A DNA stretch of 35,375 nt from the NCBI GenBank assembly GCA_903822375.1, contig CAIJOU010000393.1, forward strand, positions 1-35,375. Reading direction: 5' to 3'. The position numbers were made by a program, and so were the translations under genes. The notes under the pieces are model-generated. The model was given only the letters and a program-made list of their open reading frames with translations. It was not told the DNA's origin and ran no database searches. This stretch comes from Candidatus Hydrogenedentota bacterium. Lineage in GTDB: Bacteria; Hydrogenedentota; Hydrogenedentia; Hydrogenedentales; CAITNO01. Positions 27,245 to 34,740 of this stretch are shown in pieces (position 1 is the first letter of the stretch; every line of letters starts with the position of its first letter).

Positions 27245-28135
27245 TCAATACAGCGGTAGACGCCCATCGACGCCCCGGTAGTTCTCCTTCACCCAACTGT
27301 ACCGAGGATCGTCCCGGGCCATGAGGCTTTGCGCGCTGCCCGCGAGCACGTTTAGATAATAGGTAGTATAGCCCGGCGCGCTGACCACGGGATGATAACC
27401 CTCCGGCACCAGCACGGCACAACCGTCCCGCGCAAGCATGACCGCGTCAATCGGGAACCCGGCCTGATGCAGCGGACAACCCTCATCGGTGTAGACCCGC
27501 TGAAAGGCGTAGCCTTCCGGCGGATTAATCCGGTAATAGTACACCTCTTCGAGGTCGGCCTCCAGAAGATGGCCCGCCTCGTCCAGCGCATGCACGTCGT
27601 GCTTGTGCGGCGGATAACTGCTCCAATTCCCGCCCGGGGTGTAGACCTCGACCAGCACCAGCCTGTGCACCGGCGAACCGGGCGGCAGCAGATCGTTAAT
27701 CTGCCTGGTCACGTTGTCGCCGCCACGCAATCCAATGCGAACGGTGTCGGGCTTGATGAGCCAAGGCTCGTGGTCTTCATCTGTGGGACACCAGGTTGCG
27801 GCGAATTCCCCCGCTTCTTCCGCCGTTACGCTAAAGGCCGTGTGCCGCGGCAAATACAACGCGTGCGCCGCACCCTCAAAGGGTGAGCGTCGCCCGCCGA
27901 TGCCGGTCCATGTGCCTTTGTCCGATTCGACCGTGTAGCGTCCGCTGAGATTCACGAATGCCAGTTCGTTCTCACCGGTCTCAAAACTCCAAGATTTGCC
28001 CGCCTCCAATTTCCGGACCTGGAAAGAAATCAACTCCCAGTCGGCACTCTCTGGAGTAATCGAAAGGCTCAATCCTGGATCTTCCGGGTGCCGGGGAGGG
28101 CTTACTGTCAGGTTCTCTGCGTTGTACTGCTTCAT
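27245..28135 (-). CDS. iolB: 5-Deoxy-glucuronate isomerase
   Basis: This 296-aa two-cupin protein of the IolB/KduI-like type isomerises 5-deoxy-D-glucuronate to 5-dehydro-2-deoxy-D-gluconate. Family features are the N-terminal LEAGKSWSFETGENELAFVNLSG region, and the metal site SSYPPHKHDVH with the later acidic EEVYYYRINPPEGYAFQRVYTDE and GYHPVVSAPGY segments. The length is slightly above the usual 270 or so. It overlaps the upstream aldolase gene by 4 nt (ATGA) and has only a weak Shine-Dalgarno (GGGAAA), so translational coupling is likely. Confidence 0.95.
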   Translation of the reverse strand: MKQYNAENLTVSPPRHPEDPGLSLSITPESADWELISFQVRKLEAGKSWSFETGENELAFVNLSGRYTVESDKGTWTGIGGRRSPFEGAAHALYLPRHTAFSVTAEEAGEFAATWCPTDEDHEPWLIKPDTVRIGLRGGDNVTRQINDLLPPGSPVHRLVLVEVYTPGGNWSSYPPHKHDVHALDEAGHLLEADLEEVYYYRINPPEGYAFQRVYTDEGCPLHQAGFPIDAVMLARDGCAVLVPEGYHPVVSAPGYTTYYLNVLAGSAQSLMARDDPRYSWVKENYRGVDGRLPLY

Positions 28136-29160
28136 TGTGCGTTTCCCATGGTTCTTCCGACAGACTTCAGTTCCTCACACGCCCGTACCACGCGTGCCGC
28201 CATGCCTCCGCGCCCCTTTTCCAACCAAGTGCTTGCGAGATAATCCTGTTTCACGCCCACTTCTCCGTCGACCATCAGCACTCCGGTATAGCGGGTGAAC
28301 ATGTGGTCCGCCACAGCGCGGGTTAGCGCATACTGGGTGTCGGTATGGATGTTCATCTTGACCACACCATAATCAAGCGTCTCGTGTATCTGGGCTGTTT
28401 CCGTTCCGGAGCCCCCGTGAAACACCAGCCACATGCGGGAATCTTTTCCGTGGCGGGCCATTACCGCCTCCTGACCTTTTTTCAGGATCTTCGGCATCAG
28501 TTTCACATGTCCCGGCTTGTAGACGCCGTGCACATTGCCGAAGGTGGCCGCGAGCATGAAACGGCCGCCCTCTACCCTGCTCAGCGTTTCATAAACCTGC
28601 AGCATGTCTTCCGGCGTGGTGTAAAGCTTGGCATTCGGCGCGCCCGTGATTCCGTCTTCCTCGCCGCCAACAACGCCCGCCTCCACCTCCAGGATTATCT
28701 CGTTGTCGCGGCAAAGCGAAAGCAACTCTTCCGCGATGCGCAGGTTTTCGCCCATGGGCAAATCACTGCCGTCGTACATGTGGCTGTGGAACAGATTTGG
28801 CAGGCCCTCTGAACGGCGGCGTGCCGTCTCGGCAATGAGTGGTTTCAAGAAGGAATCCACTTTCGACGTGGGACAGTGATCAGAATGGATGGCCACATAG
28901 ACCCCGACTTTTTCGGCGACCCGGCGCGCATGCTCCGCCAGCGTGATTGCCCCCAGCACCGGATCTTTCGCCGGGCCGGAAGAATGCATTCCCGCAGCGA
29001 CGGAGATTTGAACAATGCCGTCGCTTTGCGCCTGGACAAAGCCCTCAATGGCGGCGTTGAGACTGGTCAATTCCAGCACGTTGATTGCCGGATAGGCAAA
29101 GCCCTCCGACAAAGCCCGGTCAAGCATCCGGACATACATGGCATGGTCGGCTACCGGCAT
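28132..29160 (-). CDS. iolJ: Class II aldolase, probable 6-phospho-5-dehydro-2-deoxygluconate aldolase
   Basis: This 342-aa class II (zinc) fructose-bisphosphate aldolase-family protein has a zinc and catalytic region at HSDH (92-95), the acidic segment ILEVEAGVVGGEEDG, ATFGNVHGVYKPG with a zinc His, FHGGSGT, and VKMNIHTDTQYA for phosphate and substrate binding. It resembles the longer FbaA-like subgroup rather than the short B. subtilis IolJ. It is placed first in the inositol cluster and overlaps iolB, so cleavage of DKGP to DHAP and malonate semialdehyde is the likely role. Housekeeping FBP aldolase activity is the alternative. The ORF track starts at 29175, but GGAG lies 6 nt before the ATG at 29160, which I prefer. 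The symbol reflects context, not certainty. Confidence 0.85.
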   Translation of the reverse strand: MPVADHAMYVRMLDRALSEGFAYPAINVLELTSLNAAIEGFVQAQSDGIVQISVAAGMHSSGPAKDPVLGAITLAEHARRVAEKVGVYVAIHSDHCPTSKVDSFLKPLIAETARRRSEGLPNLFHSHMYDGSDLPMGENLRIAEELLSLCRDNEIILEVEAGVVGGEEDGITGAPNAKLYTTPEDMLQVYETLSRVEGGRFMLAATFGNVHGVYKPGHVKLMPKILKKGQEAVMARHGKDSRMWLVFHGGSGTETAQIHETLDYGVVKMNIHTDTQYALTRAVADHMFTRYTGVLMVDGEVGVKQDYLASTWLEKGRGGMAARVVRACEELKSVGRTMGNAQ

Positions 29161-29196
29161 GATGCTCTTCTCCATGATGCGGCGAAGCCATGAATA

Positions 29197-29231
29197 ATTA
29201 GGAATTGGGAATTAGGAATTAGGAATTTCGA
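29197..29231. repeat. 7-bp tandem array (ATTAGGA-like, about five units)
   Basis: ATTAGGA, ATTGGGA, ATTAGGA and ATTAGGA are followed by a degenerate ATTTCGA. The array lies between the HzsA-related gene and the aldolase gene, in the only gap ahead of the inositol cluster. It is the second heptameric array in the window. Confidence 0.75.
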
Positions 29232-29251
29232 ATGCATGTGCAGGGAAATCA

Positions 29252-32200
29252 TCAGTGGTTTCGTGCCGGTTGAGTCGCCGGGATTTGAGACTCTTTGACG
29301 GGTCCAGTTTCCGCAGACTGCCTGAATGAAATCAAATCGCGCCGCGGATTCGCCCATGCCTTCGAAACGGCGGCGTTTACGAGGTTGAGTGCAAGTGTAT
29401 AGTCCGGGTCTTCCGCATTGGCGTAGATGGCTTGCGTGCATACCTTCCGTCCCTGCGGCGATTGGCCGCGCGGCGCCGCCAAGAAAAGACTCTGTTCGGG
29501 ATGCTTCAAGTCTATCCAGTCGAGTCTCGTGACCTCGTCCGGTTCATGGCAGGCCGCGCAACGCCGTTCATGTATCTGGCGGAGTGCCCCGAGCAGTTGC
29601 TTGTCGGCGGCCAAGTCGTAGGCGGCCTCCGCGGGGCGCTTGTTCACAAAGCGGTCGTGATAGGGCGCGTTGGCGTCAATCCACATGGTCAGGCGCAGCC
29701 GCTCGTCCTCGGTGAGTTTCACCTTGCCGGGATGCTTCTCGTCGTCCAGAACGGCGACAAGCCTGCTCTTGCGGGAACCGTAGGCCCCGGACGGCGTGAT
29801 GCTGGCATCCTGCGCGCGCGCCGCGGACATGGAAATCAGGTTCTTCGTCAGGATGGTCTCATACGCACGGTTGTGCCCGTAGCCGGCCACCTGTTCGTCG
29901 AAAGAGATCAACCCCCCGGAGAAATCCAGCCCGCCGGCGGGCTTGAGGCCCCCGTGACACTTCACGCAGTTTCTGTCGAGGACCGGTTGCACATCTCTCA
30001 AGAAACTAATCGGCTGGTCCCCCCAGGGAGCCGGAAGCATGGAATCCGAACCGTTCCTCAGCGCCGCCGTGGTCTTTTCTCCGGGCTGCACGGGCGCACC
30101 GGCCCGGGATTCGTGGCAACCCGCACAGCCGCGAACCTCTCCCGGTTGGAAACTGACAAAGGACCGCATCCGCCGCAGTTCCATGCGGTTTTCGTCAAGT
30201 AGTTGGAAATACACCGCCGTATCGGCGGGAACATGGAAACGCACGCTCCCGTCCGGCTGCACCGGCACGTCGCCGAGAATGCGAATCGGTGTCCAGTTGG
30301 TCAGGTTCTTCCGCTCCGCACCCGGTCCGGCGTAGCGGTGATCCTCGCCGTAGCGTTGCCCGCCGGTCTCATTGTCGTAGGGCCAGCCTATCGGCTCGGC
30401 AATTCTCAGATAGCGAATCTTGTCCGCCGGAATGTCCGGGCTGCCGTGGGCGATGTCGTTCACGATGCACAGCGCCCCGTTTGCCGCCATGTTCGTTCCG
30501 TCCGGAAGCACGGACGGAAGCGGCCTTGGGCGCAGGGGAATGGGTGAGAAACAGGAAATGGCCGGGTCGCGGCAGATCAGCTCCTTGTTCCCATAAACGT
30601 CCACAAAGTACAGCCCATAACCGGCAGGTTCGGTGCTCTTGCTGCCGTGGGTGTACGACACCAGGAAGCTCTTTTCGGAAAGGGGCCAGGGCGTGCCGTA
30701 GAAGCCGTCGTAGTCGGACACGCCGCCCTCGGGCACGGGCACGCCGTCCATGCCCCCCTCCGGGGGATTGATGTTCGGCGTCACAATGCCGATGCCGCGC
30801 GGTTCGTTAATGCCCATGCGGTGGTCAAACACCACCAACGGCCCAACGGGAAGGGTGTGATGGCCCGCCGCAATCGCCACCAGTTTGCCGCTGCCCGGTA
30901 TGGACCGGGTCTCCTCCAGCGCCCAGGGATTGACAAAATGCTGCTTGAAGATCGCGTCGGCGCCCGTTCCGTCCGGCCGGATCACCCAGGGTGACTGAAT
31001 AAAGGCCCAACTCCGCTCGTGATATTCCCAGCGGGTGTAGGCGATCACGCCGTTGTCCAAACAGTGCGGCAGATAGTCGCCGTCCTTGTTCGCGCTGAGC
31101 CGGCGGATACCGCCGCCGTCCGGTCCCATCACGTAAAGGTTGCAGCTCGTCTCGTCCTTGTCGTACTCGTTGCATTGGAGCGAAGTGCCGCAGCGCTCCG
31201 AGACAAAGACGATGTCGCCACCGGGCGTATAGGTCGGGTCCAGGTCGCTCCATTCACCGGAGGTCAACTGGCGGACACTGCCGTCTTCCAATCGCAGTTC
31301 GAAGATGTGAATGGGCTCCACTTCCCGGCGGAGCCGATAGCTCTGTGCGCGGTCCAGCCAACCCTCCGGCGGATTCTCGCTCTTCGCGCGCGCATAGCCA
31401 AACACGATGCGGCTGCCGTCATACCACAGGTCCACCCCGTGCACATGGCCCGGTCCCAGGGCGTTGTTGAGCAGTGCGCGAACCGTGACGGCGGGCGTGT
31501 CCGAAGGCTTGTCCCGAAGGTCGGCAAGGAAGACGAAGAGCCCATGGCTCTCAGGACCGGACGAGAGCACACAGAGGTCTCCCCCGGGTTTGGAGACCCA
31601 GGGCATGTGGTTCAGGCAGACATCGGGATAGGTTTCCTGGGTGAACCGCTTGACGAACAACAACTGCTCGAAATCCAGCAACGGGTTGCGCAGCACCAAC
31701 CCCCGAAGTATCCAGCGAACGTCGAGATAGATCCCACGGAGAGTTTCCGCGGAAACATCTGCGGGCAAAGCGGCTAACCGCGCTGCCATGGCGTCCAGTT
31801 CAGTCACAGAGGAGGAGACATCAATTCCCTGCTCTTGAAGGCGGGATGCCTCCCTACGCGCGCGGTCAAGGTATACGGCAACCGGATACTCCACCGGAAC
31901 GGTTGCTTTTGCCGTGGACCAGGGACTCAGGCTGCACTGGTCTGCGGGCCGGCCCAGCGCGAGATTTTTCGTGTCGTCTCCGAGCGCGTAGACCTCGACT
32001 TCGTCGAGATGCAGAAAGATGGGCGCGGAGCTGGGAATGACCAGCCGGAGGTGCCGGGTCTTCAATCCCTGGTCGCCGAAGGAGACTTCGAGGGGCGGGG
32101 CGCCGCTGATTCCGCCGAAATGATGCCCCTTATTATCATGGCATAGCGTCCAGTCTTTGCCGTCGCTGGACGCGAATACCTGCAACGTGTCCGCATTGTG

Positions 32201-32566
32201 CAGACCGGGCGCATAGTCAAGCCGGTTGTAGACGACAACCCGCCCGATAGTCTTCTCCTCGCCCAAGTCCACCTGCCACCAGGGGTTGGCCTCCTGGCCC
32301 GTGTGAAATCCGTAGGCACCGTTCTTGACGCCGTCGCAGGCACCCGCCGCATCCGACTGGGTTGTCACGGGACGCTGGAGACTGAGAATCCAGTCGTCTT
32401 CCACCAGCTTTCGCAGCTCGCCCGCAATGGAACTGCGGTCTTGCGGATGGCTAAGGCAGGGGTCGGGCAATGGGGGCACCCGGTCGGCGGCAAACGCCAT
32501 TGTGGACAGGTTCAGCAAGACCAGCCAAAGGACTGCGATTCTCGGCAAAACACTTCTATGCGACAT
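29252..32566 (-). CDS. Exported discoidin / beta-propeller / multihaem protein (HzsA-related)
   Basis: This large exported protein is 1104 aa from the chosen start. It has a Sec signal peptide (SVLPRIAVLWLVLLNLSTMAFAA), a discoidin/F5-8C-like carbohydrate-binding domain (about 72-192, ending LDEVEVYAL), a helical linker, and PD40/TolB-like propeller repeats (about 440-520, DPTYTPGGDIVFVSERCG). The C-terminal part has three CxxCH haem-attachment motifs: C814-H818 (CAGCH), C867-H871 (CVKCH) and C1003-H1007 (CAACH). This layout resembles HzsA-related and Planctomycete cytochrome-type proteins. Real hydrazine synthesis is not implied. Start choice: ATG 32566 gives a standard signal peptide with AGGA at 8 nt. 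ATG 32611 has a stronger AGGAGG but only 2-nt spacing and a 24-residue n-region. The ORF track runs to 32677. Redox or sugar-oxidising roles are possible but unproven. Confidence 0.85.
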   Translation of the reverse strand: MSHRSVLPRIAVLWLVLLNLSTMAFAADRVPPLPDPCLSHPQDRSSIAGELRKLVEDDWILSLQRPVTTQSDAAGACDGVKNGAYGFHTGQEANPWWQVDLGEEKTIGRVVVYNRLDYAPGLHNADTLQVFASSDGKDWTLCHDNKGHHFGGISGAPPLEVSFGDQGLKTRHLRLVIPSSAPIFLHLDEVEVYALGDDTKNLALGRPADQCSLSPWSTAKATVPVEYPVAVYLDRARREASRLQEQGIDVSSSVTELDAMAARLAALPADVSAETLRGIYLDVRWILRGLVLRNPLLDFEQLLFVKRFTQETYPDVCLNHMPWVSKPGGDLCVLSSGPESHGLFVFLADLRDKPSDTPAVTVRALLNNALGPGHVHGVDLWYDGSRIVFGYARAKSENPPEGWLDRAQSYRLRREVEPIHIFELRLEDGSVRQLTSGEWSDLDPTYTPGGDIVFVSERCGTSLQCNEYDKDETSCNLYVMGPDGGGIRRLSANKDGDYLPHCLDNGVIAYTRWEYHERSWAFIQSPWVIRPDGTGADAIFKQHFVNPWALEETRSIPGSGKLVAIAAGHHTLPVGPLVVFDHRMGINEPRGIGIVTPNINPPEGGMDGVPVPEGGVSDYDGFYGTPWPLSEKSFLVSYTHGSKSTEPAGYGLYFVDVYGNKELICRDPAISCFSPIPLRPRPLPSVLPDGTNMAANGALCIVNDIAHGSPDIPADKIRYLRIAEPIGWPYDNETGGQRYGEDHRYAGPGAERKNLTNWTPIRILGDVPVQPDGSVRFHVPADTAVYFQLLDENRMELRRMRSFVSFQPGEVRGCAGCHESRAGAPVQPGEKTTAALRNGSDSMLPAPWGDQPISFLRDVQPVLDRNCVKCHGGLKPAGGLDFSGGLISFDEQVAGYGHNRAYETILTKNLISMSAARAQDASITPSGAYGSRKSRLVAVLDDEKHPGKVKLTEDERLRLTMWIDANAPYHDRFVNKRPAEAAYDLAADKQLLGALRQIHERRCAACHEPDEVTRLDWIDLKHPEQSLFLAAPRGQSPQGRKVCTQAIYANAEDPDYTLALNLVNAAVSKAWANPRRDLISFRQSAETGPVKESQIPATQPARNH

Positions 32567-32780
32567 GATTCCGGTCCTGCTAAGTTCGGAGCGGTCAAGA
32601 GTCAGATTCATCTCCTCCTGCCTGCAACAAGGTTGCCCCGGCTCGCTGCTCCCAATGGGGTCCGACAGGGACATCATTATGTGGGTGGTCAGTCACTACA
32701 TTCAATTTCCCGCAAATGCGGGAGCTTGAATTTCAAAATGTTTTGTATGACACTGTCATTGTTGGAGATTGCTTCTGCCC

Positions 32781-32857
32781 GCCGTAACGCAGGCGTCCCG
32801 CCTGCCTTGTGTCTTGTTTCCTCCATCAGGACAGGGCAGGCGAGACGCCCGCGGCAC
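32781..32857. repeat. Inverted pair of dispersed repeat units
   Basis: Plus-strand CGCAGGCGTCCCGCCTGCCTTGT (32788-32810) is mirrored by a related unit read on the minus strand (CGGGCGTCTCGCCTGCCCTGT, about 32833-32853). Each unit is itself palindromic (GCAGGCG..CGCCTGC). It lies between divergent genes, about 40 bp before the PLC-like gene, within a 329-bp gap (32567-32895) that otherwise shows only the AT-rich stretch 32690-32760, where promoters could lie. Confidence 0.6.
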
Positions 32858-32895
32858 GCAATCGGCAAAAGAACTACAAAAAGGAATTTGCGGAA

Positions 32896-33723
32896 ATGAG
32901 GACACTGTTTAGACTTTCCCTGCTTTCCCTGCTGGTGCTCCTGCCGGCCCTAGCGGGCGCGGACACGGCTGCGATCATTCCCCTTGAGCGCGCCCATTCG
33001 CACAATGACTACACCCGCACGCGGCCGCTGCTCGACGCGCTGGACGTGGGCTTCTGCAGCATTGAGGCGGACATTTATCTGGTGGACGGTGAACTGCTCG
33101 TCGCGCACGACCTGAAGGCCGTACGCCCGGAGCGCACGCTGCGCGCCATGTACCTCGATCCCCTGCATGAGCGCGTGAAGAAAAACGGCGGGCGCGTTTA
33201 CCCCGGCGGACCGGTTGTGACACTGCTGATCGACATCAAAGACGACGGCCCAACAACCTACGTCCGCCTGCGCGAGGTGCTCAAGGAGTATGCGGACATG
33301 CTCACGTCCTTCACTCCCGAAAGCGCCAAGCCCGGCGCGGTGACCGTCATCATCACGGGCAACTGCCCCCGTGACGTCATGGCCGCCGAAGCCACGCGCC
33401 TGGCTGCCGTGGACGGACGCCGGGCCGACCTGGACAGCGATGTGTCCGCCAATCTGATCCCGTGGGTCAGCATGGACTGGAACACCGTGTTCAAATGGAA
33501 GGCAAAGGGGGACATGCCCGCGGACGAGGCGGCGCTTCTGCATGACATGGTCGCAAAGGCCCATAACAAGGGGCGGCGTATCCGCTTCTGGGCATTGCCC
33601 ACGCCCGCCGTGTCCTGGCCGCTGCTTTATGACAACGGCGTCGATCTGCTCAACGCCGACAACCTCCCCGCACTGCAGAAACTCCTGCTCGAACGCATGG
33701 ACAAGAAGAGCGCCTCGAAATAG
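32896..33723 (+). CDS. Exported PLC-like phosphodiesterase (GDPD/PI-PLC superfamily)
   Basis: This 275-aa protein has a signal peptide (residues 1-22, LFRLSLLSLLVLLPALAGA). The TIM-barrel phosphodiesterase superfamily is indicated by H34/H36 (RAHSHNDY), the metal pair E57-x-D59 (SIEADIYL), H71 (LLVAHD) and LLIDIKDD. This matches the AIM6-like / GDPD-like group and includes the two catalytic histidines. It may cleave a glycerophosphodiester or phosphatidylinositol-type substrate outside the cytoplasm, but the exact substrate is not readable. The ORF track starts 29 codons upstream inside a dispersed repeat. ATG 32896 with AAGGA about 10 nt upstream and a clean signal peptide is clearly better. 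It converges with the pfkB-like gene across a palindromic repeat. Confidence 0.85.
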   Translation: MRTLFRLSLLSLLVLLPALAGADTAAIIPLERAHSHNDYTRTRPLLDALDVGFCSIEADIYLVDGELLVAHDLKAVRPERTLRAMYLDPLHERVKKNGGRVYPGGPVVTLLIDIKDDGPTTYVRLREVLKEYADMLTSFTPESAKPGAVTVIITGNCPRDVMAAEATRLAAVDGRRADLDSDVSANLIPWVSMDWNTVFKWKAKGDMPADEAALLHDMVAKAHNKGRRIRFWALPTPAVSWPLLYDNGVDLLNADNLPALQKLLLERMDKKSASK

Positions 33724-33758
33724 ACGAGAACGCCTTGGATGAACCGGGCACGCCCCCC

Positions 33759-33858
33759 TGTGGTGCGGCGGCAATCCGCCTGCGGCGGAAGCTTTGGCTC
33801 ACATTGCGCATCGAACCAGCCAAAGCGGTGTCGCTTTGCGCTCTGCCACCGCACTCCA
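33759..33858. repeat. About 100-bp imperfect palindrome between convergent genes
   Basis: The outer arms, TGTGGTGCGGCGGCA and TGCCACCGCACTCCA, match at 12 of 15 positions, and an inner pair GCTTTGGCT / AGCCAAAGC (33791-33799 / 33818-33826) is perfect. It starts about 36 bp after the PLC-like gene and ends 20 bp before the pfkB-like stop. It is a dispersed repeat that could also act as a bidirectional terminator. Confidence 0.65.
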
Positions 33859-33877
33859 AAACGCGCGTTGCCCCGTG

Positions 33878-34735
33878 TCAGAACGTCACGTCGGCCAGAC
33901 TGCCCGTGAATGGGCCAGGCTTTTCCATTTTCAGCGAAGTGACCGCCGCCGCAAAGCTGCAGGCTTCCGCCGGGGTGTGGTTCTGGCGCCAATAACAGTA
34001 CGAGGCGAAGCAGGTGTCCCCGCGCCCCGTCCTGCCGGACAGGTTTCGCGGTGTGAAGGGGGCTGCATAGATTTCGCCGTCCACGCACACCAGCACTTCA
34101 CTGCTGTGCGTGAGCATGACCTCTTTCGCGCCCCACGAGGCGAGGATCTTCGCGGCGCGCCGACGGTCGGTCTCTCCTGTGAGGGTCTCGGCTTCCGCAT
34201 GGTCGGTTTTGAGGTAATGGACCGCCGCGATCACTTCTTTCTTGTTGTCCCAGTCGCGAAAGACCATGGGGCCGTTGTCATTCACGCGCATGAACCCCTG
34301 GGCGTCAATGGCGACTTTTCCGCGTTCGCACATCTCCAGTACGAACGGTTCGGGAAACTCGCCTTTCATCAACCCGCCAAGGTAATAGACGTCCGCACTG
34401 ACATCCCGCGGCACGTCGTCCAGCGTAAAGGGGTCCACCATGCCGAGTGCTTCACAGGTGCGCCGGTCACGGTCCGCCGTGTGATAGGTGTTCCGGATGG
34501 ACGTCGTGTGCTCGGATTCACGGAACTTGTGCGGCACGCCGTATCGCTCGAAAACGTCCAGCGCCGAGCAGTCATCGGGGTTGAGCTTGGTCACCGCCAG
34601 AATATTGGCGCCGAGATGCCTGACCGCCACCGAGGAATACACCACCGCACCGCCGATGGAATACTCTGTGTCTTCCGGCGTGATAATGATGTCTTTGGAT
34701 ACGGCGCCGAGAATCAGCAAATCATAATGGGGCAT
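33878..34735 (-). CDS. PfkB-family carbohydrate kinase
   Basis: This 285-aa ribokinase-family protein has N-terminal YDLLILGAVSKDII, the di-Gly substrate motif YSIGGAVVYSSVAVRHLG, an acidic residue in HYLKTDHAEAETL, and the C-terminal signature GRTGRGDTCFASY with catalytic D240. The usual GAGD is GRGD here, which is tolerated in divergent family members. The substrate is unknown. Unlike iolC it lacks the DKG-kinase features. The ORF track begins at 34774. ATG 34735 has AAGGA at 9 nt, matches the domain start, and avoids overlapping the upstream transporter gene, leaving a 5-bp gap. The close spacing suggests an operon with the organophosphate transporter. Confidence 0.87.
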   Translation of the reverse strand: MPHYDLLILGAVSKDIIITPEDTEYSIGGAVVYSSVAVRHLGANILAVTKLNPDDCSALDVFERYGVPHKFRESEHTTSIRNTYHTADRDRRTCEALGMVDPFTLDDVPRDVSADVYYLGGLMKGEFPEPFVLEMCERGKVAIDAQGFMRVNDNGPMVFRDWDNKKEVIAAVHYLKTDHAEAETLTGETDRRRAAKILASWGAKEVMLTHSSEVLVCVDGEIYAAPFTPRNLSGRTGRGDTCFASYCYWRQNHTPAEACSFAAAVTSLKMEKPGPFTGSLADVTF

Positions 34736-34740
34736 GGGTT

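Noticed and set aside
29252-32566. Hydrazine synthase subunit and an anammox lifestyle
   Set aside because: Similarity is limited to architecture and haem motifs. No HzsB/C, hydroxylamine oxidoreductase-like or other anammox genes are present.
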